This document shows, piece after piece, positions 30,832 to 41,500 of a DNA stretch of 42,503 nucleotides. The notes beneath the pieces are model-generated. The model was not told the origin of the DNA, searched no databases, and saw only the letters and a program-made list of their open reading frames with translations. The stretch covers positions 1-42,503 of the forward strand of contig JALVXC010000087.1 in the NCBI GenBank assembly GCA_027038275.1, written 5' to 3'. Source of the DNA: Campylobacteraceae bacterium (GTDB lineage: Bacteria > Campylobacterota > Campylobacteria > Campylobacterales > Sulfurovaceae). The position numbers and the translations under genes are program-made. Position 1 is the stretch's first letter, and each line of letters starts with the position of its first letter.

Positions 30832-31707
30832 ATGGCAAAAAGTTTATATGAAACTTTAGGTGTAAGTGAAAAAGCAAGTGCAGATGAGATTAAAAAAGCA
30901 TATAGAAAATTAGCTCGTAAGTATCATCCAGATGTAAACAAAGATGAAGAGGCTGTAGAGAAATTTAAAGAGATTAATGCTGCGTATGAGGTTCTTTCTG
31001 ATAAGAAAAAGAAAGATGAGTATGATATGTATGGTGACCAAATTTTTGGTGGACAGAACTTCCATGACTTTGCTCAAAATCAGGCTGGTAATGTCGATTT
31101 AGATGAACTGCTTAGAAATATCTTTGGAGGTGGTGCAGGATTTGGTGGTGGTTTTGGTGGAGCAGGTCACAGTAGAGGAGCTGTAGACCTTGATCAAAGA
31201 ACAACCATCACTATTCCATTTGCTGTTTCAGTAATGGGTGGTAAACATCATATATCTATAAATAACGAAGATTTTGACATTAAAATTCCAGCAGGTATTA
31301 AGAGTGGTGAGACATTAAGAGTTCGAGGTAAAGGTAACTCTAGTATGGGTCAACGAGGAGATTTGCTTATTAAAGTAGAGGTAGCCCCTTCACCTACATT
31401 TGAGAGAAAAGGAGATGACCTTTATGCTACTATAGATGTACCATTAAAAGAGGCACTTTTTGGAGGAAAAGTAACTTTTGAAAGTACTATTCATGGTGCA
31501 ATTACTATTAAAGTTCCTCAAAATACTAAAAATGGACAAAAGTTTAGAGTTAGAGGAAAAGGTGTTATTAACCGAAAAACAGCACTTCATGGAAATCTCT
31601 ACTTAACAGCTAATATAATATTGCCTAAAGTAGAAGATTTAGATGAAGAGTTAGTAGAGATGTTAAAAGCAAAACTCCCATCTGGAGAGACTAGTTCAAA
31701 GGAGTAG
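30832..31707 (+). CDS. cbpA: DnaJ-family co-chaperone CbpA
   Basis: A 291-residue Hsp40 co-chaperone of DnaK. The J domain is at 1-68, with the HPD motif in KYHPDVNKD and QIFGGQ after it. A Gly/Phe-rich linker (about 98-112) and two C-terminal beta domains follow ([20 protein letters not shown] and [20 protein letters not shown]). The cysteine zinc finger of DnaJ is absent, so it is a class II, CbpA-type protein. It is followed by hspR after 3 bases, the same pair as in Campylobacter and Helicobacter. Confidence 0.94.
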   Translation: MAKSLYETLGVSEKASADEIKKAYRKLARKYHPDVNKDEEAVEKFKEINAAYEVLSDKKKKDEYDMYGDQIFGGQNFHDFAQNQAGNVDLDELLRNIFGGGAGFGGGFGGAGHSRGAVDLDQRTTITIPFAVSVMGGKHHISINNEDFDIKIPAGIKSGETLRVRGKGNSSMGQRGDLLIKVEVAPSPTFERKGDDLYATIDVPLKEALFGGKVTFESTIHGAITIKVPQNTKNGQKFRVRGKGVINRKTALHGNLYLTANIILPKVEDLDEELVEMLKAKLPSGETSSKE

Positions 31708-31710
31708 ATA

Positions 31711-32082
31711 ATGCATAGTTATGATGAACCTGTTTATCTTATATCGGTAGTATCTAGTATGTTAGACATACATCCACAGACTCTAAGACAGTATGAAAAA
31801 GAGGGGCTAATAGAGCCTTCAAGAACGCAAGGGCGTATGAGGCTCTACTCTCAACGAGATATTGACAAGATTAAGTTTGTACTACAGTTAACTCGTAAAA
31901 TGGGTATAAATCTTGCAGGTGTAGATGTTATTTTAAAGCTAAAAGAGCAGATGGATATTATGAGTAATGAGATTAAAGAGCTTCGTGAAGAGTTAACTAA
32001 AGTCAATAGAAATGGTTCAGTGCCAACACATAAAGCTGTTGTTACAACAGGAAGTTACGACATTGTAATTTTTAAAGATTAA
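31711..32082 (+). CDS. hspR: MerR-family heat-shock repressor HspR
   Basis: A 123-residue repressor of heat-shock genes. The MerR-type winged helix is at the N-terminus (YLISVVSSMLDIHPQTLRQY, then EKEGLIEPSRTQGRMRLYS). A dimerisation helix (about 60-105) follows. The segments HPQTLRQYEKEGLI and NLAGVDVIL are characteristic of HspR. It binds HAIR sites with help from DnaK in other bacteria. A HAIR-like site lies in front of cbpA. Its stop codon is inside a hairpin shared with htrA. Confidence 0.94.
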   Translation: MHSYDEPVYLISVVSSMLDIHPQTLRQYEKEGLIEPSRTQGRMRLYSQRDIDKIKFVLQLTRKMGINLAGVDVILKLKEQMDIMSNEIKELREELTKVNRNGSVPTHKAVVTTGSYDIVIFKD

Positions 32083-32110
32083 ATAGGGTCTGTTTGTCGA
32101 CCACTATTTA
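32080..32110. terminator. Hairpin between convergent hspR and htrA
   Basis: TAAATAGGGTC (32080-32090) pairs with GACCACTATTTA (32099-32110) with one bulged A and an 8-base loop. The hairpin contains the hspR stop on one strand and the htrA stop on the other. With T-rich sequence beyond either arm it is a candidate two-way terminator. Confidence 0.5.
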
Positions 32111-33510
32111 GTTACAAGAAGCAAAATAAACCCTCCTCTGTTAACATATACACGTTTTGTTTTTCCTTTATAGAGGTCAAATGCCTCTTGTGCATCTTTA
32201 AGGTTTTCTATCTTTTTATCTTCAATTTGAATGAGTATATCTCCAGCCATAAAACCACTCATATCAGCCTGACTACGCTCTAAGACACCCTCTATAAAGA
32301 CCCCTTTTGTATCTTGAGGAATGTTAAACTCTCTTTTAGTTTTGTCTGTTAACTCACTAAGTCTTAGTCCATCAGTCTCAATATATTTTCCAGAGAGTGT
32401 TCTTGAACCATCGAGATTATTCAGAGTAAGTGTTTTGGTTAACTCTTTTTTATCTCTTTCTATGCCAACAGTAATAATATCATTAGGGTTTAATGAAGTA
32501 ATAAGACGTTGTAGTTCACTTGGGTTTTTAACAGCTTTACCATTAACTGAATAGATTAAGTCACCACGTTGTAGTTTAGCTTTTTGTGCAGGAGAGCCTT
32601 CTTGAACATCGGTAACAATGGCACCATTTTGTCTTACATATAGTTTTTTAAGAGGTTCTGTTATTTTAGAGATATTAACCCCCATGTACCCACGGTTAAC
32701 TCTTCCATCTTTAATTAGTTTTGAGACAACATTTCTAACCATATCTATAGGAATACTAAATCCAATTCCATGGTTACCTCCTGTTTCAGAGATAATAGCA
32801 GCATTAATGCCTATTAAAGCTCCACGAGAGTCAATTAATGCACCACCCGAGTTTCCAGGGTTAATAGATGCATCAGTTTGAATAAAGTGCTCATATCTAT
32901 TGATACCTACATGGTCTTTGTTGAGTGCAGATATAATCCCTTGTGTTACAGTCTCTCCAACACCAAAAGGGTTTCCAATAGCAAAGACAACATCACCTAG
33001 CTCTAAATCTTCAATATGTCCTAGTTTAATAGGCTCTAAATTTTTTGCATCAATCTTAATGACAGCTAAATCACTATCTTTATCAGTTCCAATTACTTTT
33101 GCTTTATAGATTTTATCTGAACCATTAATGGTTACTGAAATCTCATCAGCTTCAGCAATAACATGATTATTTGTAACAATATACCCATCTTTAGAGACAA
33201 TTACGCCTGAACCAAGAGCATTATCACGCTTTTGTGGTGTTTGTTGAGGAAGGTTTCTATGTCCAAAAAACTCTTGAAAGAATGGGTCGTTATATAGACT
33301 ATTGTTTTGTTGACTAGATACAATAGTTTGAGTTGCAATATTAACAACTGATTTCATTGAGTCTTTAATTGTACTATTAAAAGATAAAATCTCATTTTGT
33401 CCATTTGGTAGTCGATGTTTAGGGTGTTTAGGAGCATTTTCAAATGAAATATTGTTTGCCAAAAGAGAAGCTGAAAGCAGAGTAGAAAGTAAAAGAGTTT
33501 TATGCATCAT
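32104..33510 (-). CDS. htrA: Periplasmic serine protease/chaperone HtrA (DegP)
   Basis: A 468-residue periplasmic quality-control protease. A signal peptide (MMHKTLLLSTLLSASLLA) leads to a trypsin-like domain with the catalytic triad in VTNNHVIAEADE, DSDLAVIKI and NPGNSGGALIDSRG. Two PDZ domains follow (VRQNGAIVTDVQEGSPAQKA and FIEGVLERSQADMSGFMAGD). A Gln-rich loop (SSQQNNSLYNDPFFQEFFGH) at about 60-85 corresponds to the LA loop. Convergent placement with cbpA-hspR matches Campylobacter. Either of the two first ATGs (33510 or 33507) may be used. Confidence 0.95.
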   Translation of the reverse strand: MMHKTLLLSTLLSASLLANNISFENAPKHPKHRLPNGQNEILSFNSTIKDSMKSVVNIATQTIVSSQQNNSLYNDPFFQEFFGHRNLPQQTPQKRDNALGSGVIVSKDGYIVTNNHVIAEADEISVTINGSDKIYKAKVIGTDKDSDLAVIKIDAKNLEPIKLGHIEDLELGDVVFAIGNPFGVGETVTQGIISALNKDHVGINRYEHFIQTDASINPGNSGGALIDSRGALIGINAAIISETGGNHGIGFSIPIDMVRNVVSKLIKDGRVNRGYMGVNISKITEPLKKLYVRQNGAIVTDVQEGSPAQKAKLQRGDLIYSVNGKAVKNPSELQRLITSLNPNDIITVGIERDKKELTKTLTLNNLDGSRTLSGKYIETDGLRLSELTDKTKREFNIPQDTKGVFIEGVLERSQADMSGFMAGDILIQIEDKKIENLKDAQEAFDLYKGKTKRVYVNRGGFILLLVTK

Positions 33511-33528
33511 AGTAACCTTTTTTATGAT

Positions 33529-33534
33529 ATTATA
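33529..33534 (-). promoter_or_regulatory. -10 box of htrA
   Basis: TATAAT on the minus strand, 18 bases before the htrA start. The 217-base gap to kdsB also has a 9-bp inverted repeat, GGTCATTAA (33542-33550) and TTAATGACC (33600-33608), and the direct repeat AAAGGAGG. These may be regulator sites, but no HAIR-like sequence was found here. Confidence 0.45.
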
Positions 33535-33697
33535 TTGAAAGGGTCATTAATAAGTCTAATAAAGTAAAAGGAGGTAGGGAAAAGGACTAAAAAAACTCTT
33601 TAATGACCATGGTATCTAAGACTAAAGGAGGAAAAATCTTTTTAATACCATCTTTCATAAGATTATTATAAGACAATTAGATAAACAAATAGACAAC

Positions 33698-33713
33698 AAA
33701 AGGTTAACCTTTT
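33698..33713 (-). terminator. Palindrome after kdsB, possible terminator
   Basis: AAAAGGTTAACCTTTT is a perfect 16-base palindrome 14 bases after the kdsB stop. On the minus strand it forms a 6-bp stem with a TTAA loop and is followed by GTTGTCTATTTG, a weakly T-rich tail. It probably separates kdsB from htrA. Confidence 0.45.
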
Positions 33714-33727
33714 ATTAATAGAGTAGT

Positions 33728-34453
33728 TTAATTTTCTATATTATGGAGTTTAAGAGCCTTCTCTAAATCTTCAACTGTATCAATTCCAAAGCTTTTTGTC
33801 TCAACTTTAACCATTGCAATTTTATAGTCATGGTATAAAGCACGTAACTGCTCTAACTTCTCAATATCTTCAAGAGGAGCAGGTTTTAGTTTGCAAAAGG
33901 TCTCTAGCGATTTTTTAGTAAAACCGTATATACCTAAGTGTCCTTTATAGTCATTGAAGTGGTGGTCACGAGGGTGAGGGATTTTAGAGCGTGAGAAGTA
34001 GAGGGCTAACTCATTGCTACTTGTTACCACCTTAACAATATTTGGGTCATCAGCTTCTGGATTACTCATTATCTTATAACAAGAGTTCATCATAATAGAT
34101 TCATTGTCTCTATTCTTAACTGTTAAATCAAAAACAGCTTTGACTACCTCTTCCTCTATAAAGGGTTCATCTCCTTGAACATTTACTATAACTTCACTAT
34201 CAGGTAGTCCAAGCTTTTGAGATGCTTCAAAGACTCTATCTGTTCCAGAGTTGTGAGTCGATGAGGTCATAATGGCTTCTATGTTGTATCTTTTTGCTAT
34301 CTCTACTACATCTTGTGAATCAGTAGCAATAGCAACTCTATCTATCTTGCTAACAGCTTGAGCTGTTCTTACAACCATAGGTACTCCACCAACATCTGCT
34401 AAGACTTTATTTGGAAAACGAGAAGAGCCAATACGTGCAGGAATAATAATCAT
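33728..34453 (-). CDS. kdsB: 3-deoxy-manno-octulosonate cytidylyltransferase KdsB
   Basis: This enzyme activates Kdo as CMP-Kdo for attachment to lipid A. The 241 residues open with IIIPARIGSSRFPNKVLADV (nucleotide loop, R and K contacts). They continue with VAIATDSQDV, MTSSTHNSGTDRVFEA, NVQGDEPFIEEEVV and the later LYFSRSKIPHPRD and HLGIYGFTKKSLE. All usual motifs are present. It complements lpxK in this window for lipid A/core assembly. Confidence 0.96.
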   Translation of the reverse strand: MIIIPARIGSSRFPNKVLADVGGVPMVVRTAQAVSKIDRVAIATDSQDVVEIAKRYNIEAIMTSSTHNSGTDRVFEASQKLGLPDSEVIVNVQGDEPFIEEEVVKAVFDLTVKNRDNESIMMNSCYKIMSNPEADDPNIVKVVTSSNELALYFSRSKIPHPRDHHFNDYKGHLGIYGFTKKSLETFCKLKPAPLEDIEKLEQLRALYHDYKIAMVKVETKSFGIDTVEDLEKALKLHNIEN

Positions 34454-34534
34454 CTATATACTCACTTTTAAACTTTTGGGTTATTTTAGCATATATCATG
34501 TTATAATCTTCTCTTTATTTTAGGAGTTCTTTAT

Positions 34535-35275
34535 ATGGAAATAATATTAGTTTTAGTTGGTACTTTAGTTGGAACACTCTCAGGTTTTTTTGGTATTGGT
34601 GGGGGAATGATTTTAGTTCCAATACTTCTGTTATTAGGAATTGATATTAAAACAGCTATTGGTATCTCTATTGTTCAGATGGTATTCTCTTCATTCTATG
34701 GCTCTTATCTTAACCATAAAAAAGGTTCGCTAATTCTTGGTGAGGGAGTGTGGGTAGGTATTGGTGGTTTTATTGGTGGAGCTATAGGTGCTTATGTCTC
34801 TCATCTACTACCAGAGAAGATTTTACAATTTCTCTTTTTAGGACTACTCTTTTTTGCTCTATATCGTCTCTTCTCTGCTAAAGTTTCAGATAGTGGAGAG
34901 GTAAAGAGATTAAGTTCCATTGTTCTATTTGTTGTGGGTCTTATTATTGGTATCTTTGCTATCTCACTTGGGGTTGGTGGCTCAATTTTGTTAACACCTA
35001 TCTTAGCAGGGTTTCTTCACTACCCTATTAAAAAAGCAGTATCAGCAGGACTCTTTTTTGTTGCCTTCTCATCAGTTGCAGGTCTTATTACAAAACTCTC
35101 AACAGGGACTATAGATTTAGGAAAAGGCATCTATGTAGCTGTAGCTTCACTTCTAGGGGTTTACATTGGAATATGGTTAAAAGACTATGTTCATGATACA
35201 CACCATAAACTCTATCTGCTTATTATGTATTTAGTAGCAACCTTAATTTTAATTAAAAAAATGTTTATAGGATAG
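34535..35275 (+). CDS. TSUP (TauE/SafE) family transporter
   Basis: A 246-residue polytopic membrane protein with about eight helices in two related halves. The family motifs GTLSGFFGIGGGMILVPILL near residue 15 and IGIFAISLGVGGSILLTPIL near residue 145 are the duplicated half-signature of the TauE/SafE (TSUP) exporters. Members move sulfite, sulfoacetate or other organosulfur anions; the substrate is not decided by sequence. It lies 9 bases before uvrA, which may be accidental. Confidence 0.88.
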   Translation: MEIILVLVGTLVGTLSGFFGIGGGMILVPILLLLGIDIKTAIGISIVQMVFSSFYGSYLNHKKGSLILGEGVWVGIGGFIGGAIGAYVSHLLPEKILQFLFLGLLFFALYRLFSAKVSDSGEVKRLSSIVLFVVGLIIGIFAISLGVGGSILLTPILAGFLHYPIKKAVSAGLFFVAFSSVAGLITKLSTGTIDLGKGIYVAVASLLGVYIGIWLKDYVHDTHHKLYLLIMYLVATLILIKKMFIG

Positions 35276-35284
35276 ATAATATAT

Positions 35285-38104
35285 ATGAAAAATCAAAAAA
35301 TAAAAGTTTTTGGGGCTAAAGAGAATAATTTAAAAAATATAAATTTAACCATTCCCAAAAATCAACTTGTAGTCATTACAGGTATCTCAGGTAGTGGAAA
35401 GTCAACTTTAGCCTTTTCGACACTCTATGCAGAGGGTCAACGACGCTATATTGAGTCACTCTCCTCTTATGCACGTCAATTTTTAGGGCGTATAGGAAAA
35501 CCAGATGTAGACAAAATAGAGGGGCTAACACCTGCTATTGCCATTGACCAAAAGACAACATCTAAAAACCCTCGCTCAACAGTTGGAACAATTACAGAGA
35601 TTTATGACTACCTACGACTACTCTTTGCTAGAGTTGGAAAACAGCACTGTCACAAGTGTGGTAAGCCTATCTCCTCTATGTCAGCTTCAGATATTATTGA
35701 AGAGGTTCTAAAGCTTCCAAATGGAGCAAAACTTATTATTTTAGCCCCTTTAGTCAAAGAGAAAAAGGGAACATTTGCAGATATGATTGAGTCTCTTCGC
35801 CACAAGGGGTATGTTCGAGCCATGATAGATGGTGTAATGGTACGGCTTGATGAGGAGATTGAACTAAGTAAGACCAAAAAGCACACTATTAAGGTGGTTA
35901 TAGACCGTGTAGTAGTAAAAGAGGAGAGTAGAGATAGAATAGCTCAAGATGTTGAAAAGGCTCTAAAAGAGTCCTATGGAGAGGTTGAGATTGAGGTGCT
36001 AAACTATAAGGAGTTTCCCGAACTTGATAGACAACATATCCATTTTTCTGAACACTTAGCCTGTTTTGACTGTAAACTCTCTTTTGAGCCTTTAGAGCCT
36101 GTAAGCTTCTCTTTTAACTCACCAAAAGGAGCTTGTCCTGCTTGTGATGGTTTAGGGATTCGTTATGTAATCGATTTAACCAAAGTGATTGACTCAGCAC
36201 TAAGCATTGAAAAGGGTGCTGTTAAGATTATGTATGGGTTTAACAAGAGCTACTACACTAAGTTTCTAAACGCCTACTGTGAACAAAATGAGATTCCTAT
36301 TGATGTGCCTTATGAGGAGCTTAAAGATTATCAGAAAAACTCCATTTTATATGGTGGTGGGGCTAAAGTTGAGTTTACATGGAAACGACATAGACTTAGC
36401 AGAGAGTGGCCAGGGGTTGTAAAGTTTGCCCATGAGATGTTCTCTGACGAGAAAGATATGTCGGAGTATATGACAGAAAAGGCGTGTGATGAGTGTAATG
36501 GTCACCGTCTACGCCCTCGCTCTTTGGCTGTAAAGATAGAGGGTAAAAATATTGCAGATATTATAGATATGCCCATAGAGAGTAGCTATGAGTACTTTGC
36601 CAATGAGGAGAACTTTTCACACCTAACCCCACAGCAAGAACTTGTTGCAGAGCCTATACTAAAAGAGATAAAAGAGCGTCTCTTCTTTTTGTATGATGTT
36701 GGCTTAACCTACTTAACTCTAAGCCGTGATGCACGAACTATCTCTGGTGGAGAGGCTCAACGTATTCGTATCGCTTCACAGATTGGCTCTGGACTTACAG
36801 GGGTTATGTATGTGTTAGATGAGCCAAGTATTGGACTGCATGAGAGAGACACAATGAAGCTCATAAGAACTCTGCGTTCACTACAAGAGAAGGGCAATAC
36901 AGTCATTGTTGTAGAGCATGACAAAGAGACTATTATGTCTGCTGATTATATTGTAGACATTGGTCCTGGGGCAGGGAAGTATGGTGGTAAAGTTGTCTTT
37001 GCAGGGTCATATAAAAAGATGAAAAGAGCAAAAACTCTAACAGCAAAGTATCTCTTTGGAGAAAAAAAGATAGTCTACCCTCACAACAGACCTCAAGAGG
37101 AGTGGATAGAGATTAAAAATGTAACTCTTAATAACATCTCAAATATCTCTGCAAAGATTCCTCTAAGAAACTTTGTCTGTGTTACAGGAGTAAGTGGTAG
37201 TGGTAAGAGTTCGCTTATTTTACAGACACTTCTGCCTGTCGCAAAAGAGGTGCTAAACCATGCGCGAAAAGTTAACAAAGTAGATGGTGTAGAGATATTG
37301 GGCTTAGATAAAGTAGACAAGGTTATCTCTTTAGACCAAAGCCCTATTGGAAGAACTCCTCGCTCTAACCCTGCTACCTATACAGGTATTATGGACGAGA
37401 TTAGAAAACTCTTTGCAAAAACCAAAGAGGCAGAGCTTAGAGGCTACAAGATGGGGCGTTTCTCTTTCAATGTCAAAGGTGGACGTTGTGAAAACTGTTC
37501 AGGTGATGGACAGATAAAGATAGAGATGCACTTTTTGCCTGATGTTTTAGTTGAGTGTGACACCTGCCACGGAACACGCTACAATGCTCAAACTTTAGAG
37601 ATTCTCTACAGGGGTAAATCAATAGCTGATGTATTAGCTATGTCTGTTGCAGAAGCGATGGAGTTCTTTAAGGCTGTTCCTGCCATTGCTGTTAAGCTTA
37701 AAACCTTAATGGACGTTGGACTAGACTACATCACCCTTGGACAAAACGCAACAACTCTCTCTGGTGGAGAGGCACAACGTATTAAACTAAGCAAAGAGTT
37801 AAGCCGTAAAGATACAGGAAAGACACTCTACATTTTAGATGAACCAACCACAGGACTTCACTTTGCTGATGTCGATAGACTTACAGGTGTACTACACCAC
37901 TTAGTAGAGCTAGGAAACTCTGTTGTTGTCATTGAGCATAACTTAGATATGATTAAAAATGCAGACTATATTATAGATATGGGTCCAGAGGGAGGTAACA
38001 AAGGGGGGCAGATTATTGCTACAGGTACTCCTGAAGAGTTGGCTTCTACTTATGAGAAGACAGGCTCTTATACGGGGGAGTATTTGGTTGATGAGGTGAA
38101 TTAA
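35285..38104 (+). CDS. uvrA: Excinuclease ABC subunit A
   Basis: The damage-recognition ATPase of nucleotide excision repair, 939 residues. Two ABC ATPase cassettes have Walker A motifs GISGSGKSTLAF (about 34) and GVSGSGKSSLIL (about 636). Signature motifs are TISGGEAQRIRIASQIGSGL and TLSGGEAQRIKLSKELS, and Walker B motifs are VMYVLDEPSIGLH and LYILDEPTTGLHF. Zinc-finger cysteines are visible in CHKCGK, CFDC...CPAC and CENC...CDTC. Full length; no break seen. Confidence 0.97.
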   Translation: MKNQKIKVFGAKENNLKNINLTIPKNQLVVITGISGSGKSTLAFSTLYAEGQRRYIESLSSYARQFLGRIGKPDVDKIEGLTPAIAIDQKTTSKNPRSTVGTITEIYDYLRLLFARVGKQHCHKCGKPISSMSASDIIEEVLKLPNGAKLIILAPLVKEKKGTFADMIESLRHKGYVRAMIDGVMVRLDEEIELSKTKKHTIKVVIDRVVVKEESRDRIAQDVEKALKESYGEVEIEVLNYKEFPELDRQHIHFSEHLACFDCKLSFEPLEPVSFSFNSPKGACPACDGLGIRYVIDLTKVIDSALSIEKGAVKIMYGFNKSYYTKFLNAYCEQNEIPIDVPYEELKDYQKNSILYGGGAKVEFTWKRHRLSREWPGVVKFAHEMFSDEKDMSEYMTEKACDECNGHRLRPRSLAVKIEGKNIADIIDMPIESSYEYFANEENFSHLTPQQELVAEPILKEIKERLFFLYDVGLTYLTLSRDARTISGGEAQRIRIASQIGSGLTGVMYVLDEPSIGLHERDTMKLIRTLRSLQEKGNTVIVVEHDKETIMSADYIVDIGPGAGKYGGKVVFAGSYKKMKRAKTLTAKYLFGEKKIVYPHNRPQEEWIEIKNVTLNNISNISAKIPLRNFVCVTGVSGSGKSSLILQTLLPVAKEVLNHARKVNKVDGVEILGLDKVDKVISLDQSPIGRTPRSNPATYTGIMDEIRKLFAKTKEAELRGYKMGRFSFNVKGGRCENCSGDGQIKIEMHFLPDVLVECDTCHGTRYNAQTLEILYRGKSIADVLAMSVAEAMEFFKAVPAIAVKLKTLMDVGLDYITLGQNATTLSGGEAQRIKLSKELSRKDTGKTLYILDEPTTGLHFADVDRLTGVLHHLVELGNSVVVIEHNLDMIKNADYIIDMGPEGGNKGGQIIATGTPEELASTYEKTGSYTGEYLVDEVN

Positions 38105-38233
38105 GGAAACATAAATATAATAGGATTAACAGTTCAGGTTCTAGTTTAGAACAAACGCAATGCCATATACAATCTCGACTTTCAGAATGTACGTATTGTA
38201 TGTTAATTTATCTAATAGGCAAGTCACTAGTTT

Positions 38234-38262
38234 TACTTGATTTAAGCCCAAATTAGTATAAT
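38234..38262 (+). promoter_or_regulatory. Promoter of the 80-residue gene, apparently leaderless
   Basis: TTACTT (38234-38239), 18 bases, TATAAT (38257-38262). The start codon at 38269 is only seven bases after the -10 box, which is where transcription itself should begin. No ribosome-binding site can be seen. The remaining bases of the 164-base gap after uvrA show no gene and no terminator. Confidence 0.5.
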
Positions 38263-38268
38263 CACAAT

Positions 38269-38511
38269 ATGAAACCACAAATCAAAGAAGAAAACGGCGT
38301 AACCACAGGAATGATACTTATTACCATCTCATTAACAGCATTGGTACTACTTTTAACCATTCCAAATATATACTTAGATAACCATATATACTACGAGAGT
38401 CGTAAGTTGGCTCACCTAAATAAGATAAAAATAACACTAGAAGAGGAGCAAAGGCTCATAAAAAATAGACTAGAGCTTATTAATATTCGTGAAAACCTTG
38501 AGAATCAATAG
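38269..38511 (+). CDS. Small bitopic coiled-coil membrane protein
   Basis: An 80-residue protein with a short cytoplasmic N-terminus, one membrane helix (about 14-33) and a charged coiled-coil tail (about 40-80, with HLNKIKITLEEEQRLIKNRL). Its layout resembles FtsL/DivIC-type division proteins, but no sequence signature confirms that. It precedes the RND pump by 5 bases and probably shares its mRNA. It may start directly at the 5' end of the message (see the promoter). Confidence 0.6.
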   Translation: MKPQIKEENGVTTGMILITISLTALVLLLTIPNIYLDNHIYYESRKLAHLNKIKITLEEEQRLIKNRLELINIRENLENQ

Positions 38512-38516
38512 TTTAG

Positions 38517-41500
38517 ATGATTAGAAAATTTCTTGAGTTTGCTATTGACCGTCCTGTTTTAAACCACTTGGTTATGGTCTTAATGATTGTTATGTCATTT
38601 TTTGCCTATAAGAGCATTCCAAAAGAGATTTTTCCACCCTCTCAACTAGATGAGATAGTCATCTCAGGAGCTTATGTTGGGGCAAGTGGTGATGTGCTTG
38701 ACAAGATGGTGGTCAAAAGCATTGAAGATGGGCTTAAGACAATTTCAGAGATAGATGAGGTTGACACTACTATTCAAAATGGACTCTTTACCATAAAAGC
38801 CTCTATCTTGCCACATAGTGACAATCAACGAGTTTTAGGAGATGTAAAAGATATTATCTCTAAGAGCAAACGCGATTTACCTGCTGATATGGACGAACCA
38901 ATAGCACGGATTATGGTACATGACTACCCTCTGCTTTTAGTAGCTGTAGCAGGTGGCAAGAGTAGGAAAGATTTGCTTGATGGGGCAGATGCTCTAAAAG
39001 ACCGTTTAAGTACTATTGCAGGTTTGGCTAGTATTGATATACGTGGAGAGTCAGATGAAGAGGTTTTAATAACCCTTGACCAGAAGAAGATAGATGCTTT
39101 TGGCATCTCTAAATCGGCTGTATATTCGGCTATTGGCTCTCTCTCGTCTATCTTTCCTGTAGGAACTATAAAAGCCAAAGGCGAACACCTCTACATCTCA
39201 ACGATTAATGGAGAGAAGAGTAAAAAAAAGCTAGAAGAGACACTTTTAAACATAAATGGAAAACGTCTATATCTACATGACATTGCATCTGTAAGGGTTG
39301 GCTTGGCTGAACCTGTGCAACTTTCACACTTTAACTCAAAACCAAATATCTCTTTAAATATTACAAAAACAAAAGATGGCAATGCCATTGAGCTAACCAA
39401 AAAGGTTAGAGAGGTACTTAAAGAGTTTAACAAAAAGTATGAGGGAAAACTTACATTTGAAGCCTATACAGACACCTCAATTTGGATTAAAAATCGTCTA
39501 AATTTGGTCTCTTCAAATATTCTCTTTGGGCTTATTATGGTCTTTTTGGCACTGCTTTTAACTCTAAATGTTCGCATTGCTCTTGTGGTTGGTTTGGGTA
39601 TTCCTACATCGTTTATGATAGCTCTAATCTCAGCAGAGATGATGGGAGAGAGTATCAATATGCTCTCTCTTTTAGGGGCATTGATAGCTCTTGGAATGTT
39701 GGTAGATGAAGCCATTGTTGTAGCAGAAAATATCTACCGACATATAGAGATGGGAAAGTCGCCAAGAGAGGCTTCTATTGATGGGGCAGTAGAGATGTTT
39801 CCTGCTGTGCTTACTGCTACTATGACAACGGTGTTTGCCTTTTTGCCTCTGCTTATTATGTCAGGTGAGATTGGAATGTTTATTAGAATTTTGCCTATTA
39901 TGATTACAATTTTGCTTTTGAGTTCTCTCTTTGAGGCATTCTACTTTTTACCACTTCATGCAAAAGAGTTCTTCTCTATGGGTAAGATAGAGAAGATACA
40001 GCAAAAATCAAGTATATTTTGGAAGACTCTTATTTCTATTTATCATTTTATCTTAAAGGGGCTATTGAAGTTTAAGAGAACCTCTCTATTTGTTTTAGTA
40101 ACGTTGATTTTAGTTGCTACAGGGGCAATGTTTAAAGCAAGTAAGTTTCAGTTTATGCCAGAGTTTGATGTGCAACAGATTCACCTTAACGGTAAAGTCA
40201 ACATCAACAACTCTCTAACCGATACAGAGAGGTATGTAACCAACATCGAAAAGGAGCTACTAAAGAGTTTAGACAAAAAAGAGGTTGACTCAGTTACCTC
40301 TGTTATTGGTTTCAAGATGAATGCAGACCAAACCTTTGATACAGGAGATAACCTCTTTCACATATTTATTAACCTTCATGAGAGAGCTCCTGAAAACTTT
40401 TTTGACAAATATATCAACCCACACTTTTCACTAGAGTATGATGACTCAGACATGATACGAACAGAGTCAGCTCAAACCATAACAAAAGAGATTCAAAAAG
40501 CTATCTTAGAGAAGATGAGAAAGCTAAAAGACAAAGAGGGTAGAGCTATTTTTGAAGAGATTAACATATATGCTCAACAGACAGGTATGGTAGGGCATGA
40601 CATAGAGATAGGCTTTTCAGATGAAAATCAAAGTAGAGTCTTAGCAACTTTAGCTAAAGTAGAAAAAGAATTAGCAACCATAAAAGGGGTACATAGCATC
40701 TCAGATAATGCTACAGAGGGAGAGCGTGAGTTAAAGCTTAGAGTCAATGAGTATGGGCAGTCGTTAGGGCTTAATGAGAGCTATATTAGCAATGTACTTC
40801 GTGGCTCTTTCTTTAAGGCAGAGTATAGCAAAATGTTTAACAAAGATGGTCTACTTAGAGTTAAGTTAGAGGACAAATATAAAGACCAAAGAGACTCTCT
40901 AATCAACTTTAGAGTTACCACTCCTGATGGGCAAGTAGTAGCTCTTAAAGAGGTGTGTGATTTTCTCTACCAAAAGAGTTTTGTACGCATATTTAAAGAG
41001 AATGGAGTCAAGGTCTACTCACTCTATGCCTCTGTAGAGAAGAGTGTAGTTGTTCCACAAGAGGTAATGAAAAAGCTAAAACCACTACTTGATGAGGTAC
41101 GAAAAGAGGGAATTAAGGTAATAGTAAAGGGGGAAAAGAAAGCAAATGACCAGATTATATTAGAGATGACACAAGCAGGGTTGATTGCTGCGTTTCTTAT
41201 CTTTATTACTTTGGTTTGGATGTTTAACTCATTTACTCAACCTCTTATTATTTTATCTATTATTCCTCTTTCTATGTTAGGGGTTCTAGTAGGAACAAAA
41301 CTTATGGGTTTAAACTTAACCATGACAGGGGCAATGGGTGTTGTTGGACTTGCAGGGGTTGTAGTTAACGATGGGCTTATTATGCTAGAGTTTATAAGAA
41401 AAGCCAATACAACTAAAGAGATTTTAGAGTATGCCCAACAACGCTTTAGACCTATTATTTTAACCTCTGTTACCACTATTTTAGGTTTGGCTTCACTTAT

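Noticed and set aside
33541-33608. GGTCATTAA/TTAATGACC inverted repeat as an HspR or other operator
   Set aside because: The arms are 49 bases apart and do not resemble HAIR; noted only as gap content.
35650-37320. Minus-strand frames inside uvrA
   Set aside because: Shadow frames of a strongly conserved gene; no ribosome-binding sites or motifs.
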